Origin: an uncultured Paraprevotella sp.
GTDB lineage: Bacteria > Bacteroidota > Bacteroidia > Bacteroidales > Bacteroidaceae
Assembly: GCA_900546665.1 (NCBI GenBank)
Contig: URDY01000030.1
Location: forward strand, 1 to 29,203
Direction of reading: 5' to 3'
Length of the DNA: 29,203 nt
The translations under genes were made by a program, and so were the position numbers. The first letter of the stretch is position 1, and every line of letters starts with the position of its first letter. Below the pieces are notes generated by a model. It searched no databases, had not been told where the DNA came from, and was given only the letters and a program-made list of their open reading frames with translations. Positions 8,787 to 16,384 of the stretch are shown here, piece after piece.

Positions 8787-9635
8787 TCAGTGGCTTTTTC
8801 TGTATGCCAAGGGTGTTAATCCTGTCATTTTTTTAAATACTCTGGTAAAATATTCCTGGCTTTCAAATCCCAGCTGATATGAAATCTCCTTTATTGGTGC
8901 ATTTCCTGTGACAAGTTTCAATTGGGCTTTTTCCATTTTCTTTTTTATAATGTAATTAACGGGGGTCATAAATAGTTCCTTTTTAAAGAGCCGGATTAAA
9001 TGATCTTCTGACATACAGGATATATCGGCCATTTCCTTCATGGAAATTTTCTTATAGATATTACAGTGGATATATTCCAATACGTTTTGGATCCGTTCAT
9101 CTTTGGCATGGTGTTTGGGTACAGCAAGGCGCATGAAACAGGATAACAGCAAATAGATGATGGCACGTGATTCAACGCGGGCTGCCAAAGATCTTTGCTT
9201 GTTTTTAATCAGACAATGCCATCTGGCGGTATCGTAATCATAAGATGACGGCTCATATTGTGTTAATCCCATATTGGGACATAAATTAAGCAAACGCCGG
9301 ATAGCTTCCAGGATGATGTGATCAGCTTCTATTTCTGTAGGCAGTAATAATTCATCCAGTATGTCATGTTCCGCTTCATTATAGATATGTATATAATAAT
9401 GGTCAAACTCCTCATTACAGATATAGCTGTGAGGGGTAAAGGCCGGAATAATATACAGATGATCCGGATAAAGGTCCTGATTCTTATCCGGCAGTTTGAT
9501 TTGGGCATGTCCTTTGGTGACATAGTATATACGTGTAAAGGGACTGCACACATTCTTGTAATTCCAGTCTTTCATGCAATGCGCTTCACCCACGTGAAGA
9601 ACCAGAAAATGCATTTCATCAATATTGTTATTCAT
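8787..9635 (-). CDS. AraC-family transcriptional regulator with an N-terminal cupin sensor
   Basis: A 282-residue regulator. The N-terminal half is cupin-like (IYYVTKGHAQIKLP, then YIIPAFTPHSY), the usual effector-binding fold. The last 100 residues form the double helix-turn-helix: ISMKEMADISCMSEDHLIRLFKKE and PIKEISYQLGFESQEYFTRVFKK, ending with the family signature TGLTPLAYRK. Regulators of this shape often control carbohydrate genes. Its neighbours on both sides are broken carbohydrate or envelope genes, so it may be an orphan whose targets have decayed. The start at 9635 is supported by a promoter-like pair just upstream. Confidence 0.9.
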   Translation of the reverse strand: MNNNIDEMHFLVLHVGEAHCMKDWNYKNVCSPFTRIYYVTKGHAQIKLPDKNQDLYPDHLYIIPAFTPHSYICNEEFDHYYIHIYNEAEHDILDELLLPTEIEADHIILEAIRRLLNLCPNMGLTQYEPSSYDYDTARWHCLIKNKQRSLAARVESRAIIYLLLSCFMRLAVPKHHAKDERIQNVLEYIHCNIYKKISMKEMADISCMSEDHLIRLFKKELFMTPVNYIIKKKMEKAQLKLVTGNAPIKEISYQLGFESQEYFTRVFKKMTGLTPLAYRKSH

Positions 9636-9657
9636 CGTATTGTATAGATTAACATGA

Positions 9658-9688
9658 TAAAATTAACATTTTTCTCCGTATCAAACAA
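9658..9688 (-). promoter_or_regulatory. Probable promoter of the AraC gene
   Basis: On the minus strand, TTG (9686-9688) and TAATTTTA (9658-9665) are separated by 20 nt. The -7 element has one mismatch to TAnnTTTG. It lies 22 nt before the start codon at 9635. Confidence 0.4.
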
Positions 9689-9763
9689 GCGGATGGCATT
9701 TCAATTATCGATATAGGTCAAATATTAGGCGATATTGTACAAATGTACGGTCTGACAATATAT

Positions 9764-9771
9764 TAATTTTG
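9764..9771 (+). promoter_or_regulatory. -7-like element ahead of the CAZyme remnant
   Basis: TAATTTTG matches TAnnTTTG exactly. It precedes an ATG at 9779 that opens only a 9-codon frame before a stop. It may be the original promoter of the gene whose C-terminal end survives at 9792-10088, with the gene body deleted in between. The -33 element is not clear. Confidence 0.35.
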
Positions 9772-9791
9772 TGTCAAAATGATCTGTATAA

Positions 9792-10088
9792 AAAACAGGC
9801 AATCTTAATAAAGGCGGTTCTCTGACTTGGACTGTCCGCATAAAGGAAAAAGGGGCATACAGCATACACGTTCAGACCAGAGGTGCCGGCCGGAATGTAT
9901 GGCAGATTACAACCGATGAGGAAAAAACGGTTCAAAACCAGCAAGGTTCTTCTTCCATTTTCACGGATGCTCCCATCGGGTAGATCAGTTTCGACAGTCC
10001 CGGCTTGCATACGCTTACCATCCGTCAGATTGAAGGAGAACAGGTTGAGCTGGCCGGTATTTCCATTATGCCTGTCTGCCTGGAATGA
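9792..10088 (+). pseudogene. C-terminal fragment of a CAZyme-like protein with an internal stop
   Basis: In this frame the translation is protein-like: GGSLTWTVRIKEKGAYSIHV, then GRNVWQITTDEEKTVQNQ, a TAG at 9981-9983 (in a position where TGG would fit, PIG-stop-ISFDSPG), then LHTLTIRQIEGEQVELAGIS, ending at TGA 10086-10088. The pattern (a beta-sandwich with TW...GAYSIHVQ, and a final HTLTIR...ELAGI strand pair) is like the C-terminal ligand-binding module of alpha-L-fucosidases and related secreted hydrolases. The N-terminal catalytic part is absent and there is no start codon. I judge it a dead fragment; the exact parent family is uncertain. Confidence 0.55.
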
Positions 10089-10228
10089 CGGAACCAAAAA
10101 TTTAATCCGGTTAAAACAAATTCCGGAGAACAGGAGACCAGGCTTCTCTTTTCTTATCTGCTTTCCGTGTCGGAAAACATGTGTCGCCTCCGGAAGAGGT
10201 AGTATTTTAAAAAAACTATATTATTATA

Positions 10229-10801
10229 ATGAAAAAACTTGTTATTTCTCTATTATGTATGGCTTCATTCGGTATACTTGGCGCTCAAACTGTTTATTAT
10301 GTATCACCGGATAGTAAAGACAAGAATCCAGGGACATTCAAATCACCTTTCAAAACCATTGAAAAGGCCAGGTTGCAAGCACGGCAAACCCCCAATGATG
10401 TGACCATTTACCTTCGCGAAGGAGTCTATCGTCTTGAAGCCCCTTTGGTATTCACACCTGAAGACGGCCATGCCGGCAAGAGTCTGACCATACGTCCTTA
10501 TCAGCAGGAACGGGCTGTTATTACCAGCGGAGCCTTGCTGACTCCGGACTGGAAGCCTTATCGAAACGGTATTATGCAAACCTCTATAGAAAAAGGGCTG
10601 TATATGGACATGCTGTGTTTCAATGACCAGATAGGTTGTCAGGCACGTTATCCCAATTATGACTCTACTGCCATCCGTTTCAACGGTGTGTCGGCAGATG
10701 CCACATCACCTGAACGGGTAAAGACATGGGCACATCCCGAAACCGGTTTCCTGCAAATGAGGGTAAGGCTGTCTCAAAATTTTGAGATGGCCTTTTTGTA
10801 G
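10229..10801 (+). pseudogene. Truncated secreted right-handed beta-helix protein (pectate-lyase-like fold)
   Basis: The 190-residue frame begins with a good signal peptide (MKKLVISLLCMASFGILGAQ). It continues as the typical N-terminus of large Bacteroidetes beta-helix proteins: YYVSPDSKDKNPGT...SPFKTIEKAR, YLREGVYRLEAPL, SLTIRPY, then ...ERVKTWAHPETGFLQM. Family members continue for several hundred residues after a WxxPE-x-GF motif. Here the frame turns into VRLSQNFEMAFL and stops at 10801, exactly where a dyad of IS-end appearance begins (10765-10794). The catalytic repeat region is therefore lost. It follows the CAZyme remnant on the same strand and was probably part of the same carbohydrate operon. 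Confidence 0.75.
10765..10794. repeat. Near-perfect dyad at the truncation point of the beta-helix gene
   Basis: Two 15-nt arms (10765-10779 and 10780-10794) meet without a loop and match at 13 of 15 positions. The left arm reads GGCTGTCTCAAAA, followed by its complement and a short T run. The sequence looks like an insertion-sequence terminal inverted repeat, and could also serve as a weak terminator. No transposase is nearby. Confidence 0.5.
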
Positions 10802-10826
10802 ATATAGATATCTGGATAAGATCCTT

Positions 10827-10862
10827 ACTCAATAAATAAGTATAACCTGATTTTTATTGAGT
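10827..10862. repeat. 10-bp inverted repeat in the gap before the hip operon end
   Basis: ACTCAATAAA (10827-10836) pairs with TTTATTGAGT (10853-10862) across a 16-nt loop. There is no T run on either side, so it is not a convincing terminator. It may be part of the debris left by the event that truncated the beta-helix gene. Confidence 0.3.
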
Positions 10863-10952
10863 TATATAAAATGTTTTGTCGTTTAGACAAACAAATTAAT
10901 CTTTTAGAAATAGTCTGAATAGATTGGTAGAATGTGTAGCAATCATTATTTC

Positions 10953-11891
10953 TTATTGATTTAATCTACCTATCCGTTCATTGATCAAATTCAAATATTT
11001 ATCTTTAAATTCATCACTTAGGAATGACCGATCAATCAATTCCTCTATTTTAGGCAATAGTTTTACATACTTTTGAATGAGACGTTCAATGGTTTTCTGT
11101 TCGATTCCCATTGTCAAGCCTGAAGATATAAAATCCAACCGTTTCAGTCTTTTCTTTTTTCCATTTAAGGTCAATGCTAACTCTTCATCATCTTTCGGAT
11201 TTAAAATTACGGCATTCAACATATCGTAGGCAGGAGTCAGACGTATCGTACAATCTTGTGGTTCGTATAAAGAAAAATTCTTCAGATGCATGTCGTTATT
11301 TCCGGTAATCCATGAAAACAATATTATTTCAAAAAAATTGGTGACATCCATTTTAGGCATTGAAGAATATTGTAGTATTGCTTTGGCGATACGTTCGTAA
11401 CTACTTTTATATTTATGTTCAGTCTGTCTTTCAGTTAGTTGGCACATATCTTCCATTGCTATTTTCTCACCAGATCTTGAACGGTCAATTCTTTTTGTCA
11501 GGTAACATAGACTATTGTCAGCCATACGCATCAGTGTATGTGGTACCACATCAATTTTAGCTAATTCAGCCAAATGCATGGTCAGGTCTTCTGTTTCGGG
11601 CATCTGTTCGAATTGTACTGTTTGGGGTTTACAAATAAATTTTCCCCATAGTCCTACAATAGTCAGTCTTTGACGACCTTCTTGTTCATTAAGATGTAAG
11701 GATAATTTTGGCTGTACACCGGTAAGTGAAGTCTGGTTCTTGATAACCTGCATAGCCAATTTTTCCAAATCCTTGCAAGTGTATTCCAAAACAGGAACTT
11801 TTTCTGTGCCAAAGAATTTTTTTGCACACTTGGTGTGAAAGTCCGCTTCTCCCTTTTCAAGTGAGCGGTAGCAATACAAGCATTTATTCAT
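10953..11891 (-). CDS. HipT-like serine/threonine kinase toxin (HipA C-terminal domain)
   Basis: A 312-residue kinase of the HipA fold without the N-terminal HipA subdomain, which is a separate gene here. Visible features are a cysteine cluster at the N-terminus (CLYC at 4-7 and HTKC at 19-22, zinc-site-like), the phosphate-binding loop SLTGVQPKLSL at 55-65, a lysine in KFICKPQ at about 88, the catalytic GNNDMHLKNFSL with Asp210, and the metal-binding PAYDM with Asp233. In characterised HipT the loop carries two phosphorylatable serines (S-I-S); here it reads S-L-T. HipA/HipT kinases phosphorylate aminoacyl-tRNA synthetases (GltX for HipA, TrpS for HipT); the target here is unknown. The start ATG at 11891 overlaps the upstream gene by 8 nt. 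Confidence 0.88.
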   Translation of the reverse strand: MNKCLYCYRSLEKGEADFHTKCAKKFFGTEKVPVLEYTCKDLEKLAMQVIKNQTSLTGVQPKLSLHLNEQEGRQRLTIVGLWGKFICKPQTVQFEQMPETEDLTMHLAELAKIDVVPHTLMRMADNSLCYLTKRIDRSRSGEKIAMEDMCQLTERQTEHKYKSSYERIAKAILQYSSMPKMDVTNFFEIILFSWITGNNDMHLKNFSLYEPQDCTIRLTPAYDMLNAVILNPKDDEELALTLNGKKKRLKRLDFISSGLTMGIEQKTIERLIQKYVKLLPKIEELIDRSFLSDEFKDKYLNLINERIGRLNQ

Positions 11892-12222
11892 TATTGTTTT
11901 CCTCCTCAATTACGGGTTTAATACTTACGGCTCCTATACAGTCTTTACAGCAAAGTAGGAGTAAGGACATTCTGTCAAGTATACTGATATCCGAATGACG
12001 TAATGCTATATCCAACAACCATCCTTCTGGAATAAGACCGTCAAAAAATGGGAATAAAACATTGCTTTTATAAATTTCTTTTTGTAGAGGTAAAGTCAGA
12101 CTGACAGGTTTTGCCTTTTCTGAGGCCAGATATTCTGGAAGATAAAAGAATTCGTAACCTTCATCTCCTTCAGTAAGAACTCCAGCCAATGTATTTCCGT
12201 AATATATATTTGCCTGTTTCAT
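11884..12222 (-). CDS. HipS-like protein (HipA N-terminal subdomain as a separate gene)
   Basis: A 112-residue protein matching the HipA N-terminal subdomain: IYYGNTLAGVLTEGDEGYEFFY, YLASEKAKPVSLTLPL, and FPFFDGLIPEGWLLD, a hallmark of that domain. In ordinary HipA these residues are fused to the kinase. In the three-gene HipBST systems the separate HipS is the antitoxin of HipT. Its ATG overlaps the hipB stop (ATGA) and its own stop overlaps the kinase start by 8 nt, so all three are translationally coupled. That tight overlap, and the presence of a complete kinase next door, argue against a simple frameshift in hipA. Confidence 0.85.
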   Translation of the reverse strand: MKQANIYYGNTLAGVLTEGDEGYEFFYLPEYLASEKAKPVSLTLPLQKEIYKSNVLFPFFDGLIPEGWLLDIALRHSDISILDRMSLLLLCCKDCIGAVSIKPVIEEENNNE

Positions 12223-12428
12223 CGCTGTTCATGTTGTTTTGGTTGCGGTACCATTTCATAATTGAAGAACTCCAGCAACTGATTGACCTTATCAAGGCGC
12301 AATGTGGATTTTCCCTGTTCCAGGTCACGGACGAATCGTAACCCGACACCAGACTTGACGGAAAGATCTTCCTGTGTCATTTTAAATTGTTTACGTAGTG
12401 ATTTTACTGTGGTTGACAGGTTGTTCAT
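12219..12428 (-). CDS. hipB: HipB-like XRE-family antitoxin and autorepressor
   Basis: A 69-residue Cro/C1-type helix-turn-helix protein: TVKSLRKQFKMTQEDLSVKS with VGLRFVRDLEQGKSTLRLDK. The segment resembles E. coli HipB, which binds operator DNA and the HipA toxin. It is the first gene of the three-gene unit, with 4-nt overlap to the HipS-like gene. A -7 element lies about 26 nt upstream and two inverted repeats of TATAC-N8-GTATA type lie just beyond it, so autorepression is very likely. Confidence 0.88.
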   Translation of the reverse strand: MNNLSTTVKSLRKQFKMTQEDLSVKSGVGLRFVRDLEQGKSTLRLDKVNQLLEFFNYEMVPQPKQHEQR

Positions 12429-12453
12429 GTTTATAATTATATCAGTTCGGGTA

Positions 12454-12461
12454 CAAATATA
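12454..12461 (-). promoter_or_regulatory. -7 element of the hip operon promoter
   Basis: On the minus strand this reads TATATTTG, an exact TAnnTTTG match, giving a leader of about 20 nt before the hipB start at 12428. The expected -33 position falls inside operator 1, so a bound repressor would block it. Confidence 0.6.
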
Positions 12462-12478
12462 AGAAATTTTATATAGAT

Positions 12479-12537
12479 TATACTATATTGGGTATAAAAA
12501 CTTCATATTATAAATGTTTTATACCTGTTATGATATA
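12479..12537. promoter_or_regulatory. Two HipB-type operator candidates
   Basis: Operator 1 is TATAC-N8-GTATA (12479-12496). Operator 2 is TATAC-N8-ATATA (12520-12537), one mismatch from symmetry. Their starts are 41 bp apart, close to four helical turns, which would place repressor dimers on the same face. The shape matches the E. coli HipB operator (TATCC-N8-GGATA). Between them a second arm pair, GGTATAAAA (12491-12499) with TTTTATACC (12517-12525), forms a larger palindrome. Confidence 0.6.
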
Positions 12538-12699
12538 ATTTAAGTCGGATTTAATAACTAGTCTTTACTGTTTACAGCATATTTATCACCTTTAAATCGA
12601 GAATTTAATATGAATTGACCTGTACGCTACTTTGTCTGTTCCGCTGATATGCCGTAGTTTAGCCTGTCCTGAAGAGGATGGATGTTTAATACCCTTCTT

Positions 12700-12744
12700 T
12701 ATACCAAAAAGAAACCGGCCTCAAAAAGAATTTGGGCCGGTTTC
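12700..12744 (-). terminator. Terminator of the PFOR gene
   Basis: A perfect 10-bp GC-rich stem (12711-12720 with 12735-12744) has a 14-nt loop and is followed on the minus strand by TTTTT. It lies 35 nt past the PFOR stop. The 160 nt between operator 2 and this site show nothing else. Confidence 0.82.
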
Positions 12745-12779
12745 ATTTTGATTATGTTAAACCAATGTAGGTTCGAATA

Positions 12780-15700
12780 TTATTCGTTCCAATCCATTTT
12801 GGTCATACGTACGTAGCTCTGGTAACGTTTCTTAGCCATTTCCTCGCAAGCGTTGAACAGTTCAGCAGCTTCAGTCGGATACTGTTTCATGACAGAAGCG
12901 AAACGAACCTCACCCTTGAGGTAATCCTGGAAGCCTTCCCAGTTCGGCTCTTTAGAATCGAGTGAGAACGGATTCTTGCCCTCTTCTTCCAAAGCCGGGT
13001 TGAAGCGCCACAAGTGCCAGTAACCGCATGCTACGGCAGCAGCCTCTTCAGCCTGTGACTTGCCCATACCCTTCTTCAAACCGTGGTTGATACATGGAGC
13101 GTATGCAATGACGATTGAAGGACCAGGATAAGCTTCAGCCTCGCGGATAGCCTTCAAGCACTGAGCCTGGTCAGCACCCATGGCGATCTGTGCTACGTAT
13201 ACATAACCGTAAGTAGTAGCGATCATACCAAGGTCTTTCTTACGAACGCGCTTACCTGAAGCGGCAAACTTGGCAATAGCACCGAGCGGAGTAGACTTGG
13301 AAGCCTGACCACCAGTGTTAGAGTAAACTTCAGTATCCAAAACGAGGATGTTCAGGTCTTCGCCAGAAGCGATCACGTGGTCAAGACCACCGTAACCGAT
13401 ATCGTAAGAAGCACCGTCACCACCGATGATCCACTGTGAACGCTTGGTCAGATAGTGGCTCAGTTCAGACAGTTTGGCACAAGCCTCACAACCTGCAGCC
13501 TTGCCGGCCTCGATCATCGGAACGAGTTTCTCGGCAGCAGCCTTGCTGGCTTCAGCGTTGTCCTTACCGTCGATCCATTCCTGTGCGGCAGCCTTGAAGT
13601 CAGCCGGAGTAGCATTGTTGGCGATGGCACCCTTAAGGATCTCTTCGATACGTGCACGCATCTTCTTGTTGGCCAATACCATACCCAAACCATATTCGCA
13701 GAAGTCCTCGAACAATGAGTTAGCCCATGCCGGACCCTGACCCTTGGCGTTGGTAGTATAAGGAGTTGAAGGAATAGAACCAGAGTAGATTGAAGAACAT
13801 CCGGTAGCGTTAGATACGATTTCGCGGTCACCGAACAATTGAGAAATCAATTTTACGTACGGTGTTTCACCACAACCAGAGCAAGCGCCTGAGAACTCAA
13901 ACAACGGCTGAGCGAACTGAGAGTTCTTCACGTTAGACTTGATGTCAACCAGATCCTGTTTGCTCTTCACGTTCTTCACGCAGTATTCCCAGTTAGGAGC
14001 TTCGTCAAGTTCCTGTTCCAATGGAACCATGGTAAGAGCCTTGCCAGTCTTAGGATTACCCGGACAAACGTCAGCACAGTTACCGCAACCTAAGCAGTCC
14101 ATTACGCTGACCTGGATACGGAAGTTCATACCCTTCATGGCAGCCGGAGCCTTCATTTCGATTACCGGAGCGTTGAAGCCCTTGATTTCTTCAGCGTCGA
14201 GTACGAACGGACGGACAGCAGCGTGAGGACAAACGTAAGCACACTTGTTACACTGGATACAGTTTTCAGGATTCCATGTCGGAACGAAAGTAGCCACACC
14301 ACGTTTTTCGTAAGCGGCTGTACCCTGAGGCCATGTACCGTCTTCGATACCCTTGAATGCAGAAACTTTCAGCAAGTCGCCGTCCTGAGCATTGATCGGA
14401 CGAACCACGTTGTTGATGAATTCAGGATCGTTGTTGGCAGCAGCTGCTTCTGCTTCGAGAGTAGCCCATGCCGGATCAACGGTCAGTTCCTTGTATTCAC
14501 CACCGCGGTCAACGGCTGCATAGTTCTTGTTAACCACATCTTCACCCTTCTTGCCGTAAGACTTCACGATGAACTTCTTCATCTGCTCAACAGCCAAATC
14601 AACAGGAATAACGCCTGTAATACGGAAGAATGCAGACTGGAGGATCGTGTTGGTACGGTTACCCAGACCGATTTCCTGAGCGATCTTGGTAGCGTTGATA
14701 TAGTAAACCTTGATGTTGTTCTTTGCGAAGTAAGCCTTTACCTTGTTAGGCAGGTTCTTGGCCAATTCTTCACCTTCCCAGATGGTATTCAACAGGAATG
14801 TACCGTTCTTCTTCAAACCGCGGGTTACATCGTACATGTGCAGGTAAGCCTGTACGTGGCAAGCCACGAAGTTAGGTGTATTAACCAAGTAAGTAGAACG
14901 GATCGGGCTGTCACCGAAACGCAGGTGAGAGCAAGTGAAACCACCTGACTTCTTAGAGTCGTATGAGAAGTAAGCCTGGCAGTGTTTGTTGGTGTTGTCA
15001 CCGATGATCTTGACAGAGTTCTTGTTGGCACCTACTGTACCGTCTGCTCCAAGACCGTAGAATTTGGCTTCGAACATGCCTTCGCCACCTACTGCGATTT
15101 CTTCTTTCTGAGGCAGTGAAGTAAATGTCACGTCGTCTACGATACCAAGAGTGAACTGGTTCTTAGGTTCTGGCAAAGCCAGGTTCTCATATACTGCCAT
15201 GATCTGTGCAGGAGTCGTATCGTTAGATCCCAAACCGTAACGTCCGCCTACGATAACCGGAGCATTTTCCTTGCCGTAGAAGCAGTCTTTAACGTCGAGA
15301 TACAACGGTTCGCCGTTTGCACCCGGTTCCTTGGTACGGTCGAGTACGGCAATCTTCTTGGCTGTAGCAGGAACTGCTGCCAGGAAGTGCTTGGCTGAGA
15401 ACGGACGGTACAAGTGAACAGCTACCAAACCTACTTTCTGACCCTGACCGTTCAGGTAGTCGATAGTTTCGCGGATAGCTTCGGTTACTGAACCCATGGC
15501 GATGATGACGCGGTCAGCGTCTTCTGCACCATAATATGAGAACAAACCGTATTTACGTCCGGTGATTTCAGAAATCTTGTTCATGTAGTCCTCTACGATT
15601 TCAGGAACTGTCTCGTAGTAAGGATTGCATGATTCACGATGAGTGAAGAATGTGTCGGGGTTCTCGGCCATACCGCGTGCAACGGGATGTTCGGGAGAAA

Positions 15701-16328
15701 GGGCACGGCTGCGGAACTCGCTCAGAGCTTCCTGGTCTACCAGCGGTGCGAGATCGTCGTTCTCCAACATTTCGATCTTCTGGATCTCATGTGAAGTACG
15801 GAAACCGTCGAAGAAGTTCAGGAACGGTACGCGGCTCTTGATGGTTGAAAGGTGTGCTACACCGGCCAAGTCCATTACTTCCTGTACAGAACCTTCGCAC
15901 AACATGGCGAATCCGGTCTGACGGCAAGACATCACATCCTGGTGGTCACCGAAGATACACAATGAATGTGAAGCCAATGTACGTGCTGATACATGGAATA
16001 CGCAAGGCAGCAATTCACCGGCAATCTTATACATGTTAGGGATCATCAGGAGAAGACCCTGAGATGCTGTATAAGTTGTAGTCAGTGCGCCAGCCTGCAA
16101 TGAGCCGTGAACGGCACCTGCAGCACCGCCTTCAGACTGCATTTCCTGTACCAATACTGTTTCGCCGAAGATGTTCTTACGGCCTTGTGCAGCCCATTCA
16201 TCCACATATTCTGCCATTGTTGATGAAGGCGTGATGGGGTAGATTGCTGCAACCTCTGAGAACATATACGAGATATGTGCAGCAGCCTGGTTACCATCAC
16301 AAGTAATAAATTTTTTTTCTTTTGCCAT
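12780..16328 (-). CDS. nifJ: Pyruvate:ferredoxin (flavodoxin) oxidoreductase, single-chain
   Basis: Converts pyruvate plus CoA to acetyl-CoA and CO2 and passes electrons to ferredoxin or flavodoxin; a core enzyme of anaerobic energy metabolism, cytoplasmic. The 1182-residue length fits the homodimeric one-piece enzyme. The N-terminal pyrimidine-binding domain shows YPITPSSTMAEYVDEWA. Two [4Fe-4S] motifs follow at about 686-700 (CIQCNKCAYVCP) and 743-754 (CLGCGNCADVCP). A further cysteine pair CSGCGETPY lies at about 810. The thiamine-diphosphate site is GGDGASYDIGYGG at about 966 with NTGGQASKSTP after it. Codon use is noticeably more even and preference-driven than its neighbours, as expected of a highly expressed gene. 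Confidence 0.97.
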   Translation of the reverse strand: MAKEKKFITCDGNQAAAHISYMFSEVAAIYPITPSSTMAEYVDEWAAQGRKNIFGETVLVQEMQSEGGAAGAVHGSLQAGALTTTYTASQGLLLMIPNMYKIAGELLPCVFHVSARTLASHSLCIFGDHQDVMSCRQTGFAMLCEGSVQEVMDLAGVAHLSTIKSRVPFLNFFDGFRTSHEIQKIEMLENDDLAPLVDQEALSEFRSRALSPEHPVARGMAENPDTFFTHRESCNPYYETVPEIVEDYMNKISEITGRKYGLFSYYGAEDADRVIIAMGSVTEAIRETIDYLNGQGQKVGLVAVHLYRPFSAKHFLAAVPATAKKIAVLDRTKEPGANGEPLYLDVKDCFYGKENAPVIVGGRYGLGSNDTTPAQIMAVYENLALPEPKNQFTLGIVDDVTFTSLPQKEEIAVGGEGMFEAKFYGLGADGTVGANKNSVKIIGDNTNKHCQAYFSYDSKKSGGFTCSHLRFGDSPIRSTYLVNTPNFVACHVQAYLHMYDVTRGLKKNGTFLLNTIWEGEELAKNLPNKVKAYFAKNNIKVYYINATKIAQEIGLGNRTNTILQSAFFRITGVIPVDLAVEQMKKFIVKSYGKKGEDVVNKNYAAVDRGGEYKELTVDPAWATLEAEAAAANNDPEFINNVVRPINAQDGDLLKVSAFKGIEDGTWPQGTAAYEKRGVATFVPTWNPENCIQCNKCAYVCPHAAVRPFVLDAEEIKGFNAPVIEMKAPAAMKGMNFRIQVSVMDCLGCGNCADVCPGNPKTGKALTMVPLEQELDEAPNWEYCVKNVKSKQDLVDIKSNVKNSQFAQPLFEFSGACSGCGETPYVKLISQLFGDREIVSNATGCSSIYSGSIPSTPYTTNAKGQGPAWANSLFEDFCEYGLGMVLANKKMRARIEEILKGAIANNATPADFKAAAQEWIDGKDNAEASKAAAEKLVPMIEAGKAAGCEACAKLSELSHYLTKRSQWIIGGDGASYDIGYGGLDHVIASGEDLNILVLDTEVYSNTGGQASKSTPLGAIAKFAASGKRVRKKDLGMIATTYGYVYVAQIAMGADQAQCLKAIREAEAYPGPSIVIAYAPCINHGLKKGMGKSQAEEAAAVACGYWHLWRFNPALEEEGKNPFSLDSKEPNWEGFQDYLKGEVRFASVMKQYPTEAAELFNACEEMAKKRYQSYVRMTKMDWNE

Positions 16329-16384
16329 AATAAATAAAAAATAATATTACGAAAAATATATACTACAATTTCTTTATAGGTCTT

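Noticed and set aside
11884..11891. Split hipA as a simple frameshift mutation
   Set aside because: The downstream kinase has its own start and an N-terminal cysteine cluster not found in fused HipA, and the overlap style matches the hipB-hipS junction.
14223..14948. A 241-codon + strand frame inside PFOR
   Set aside because: It is the antisense shadow of a highly biased gene; it has no domain and lies fully within PFOR.
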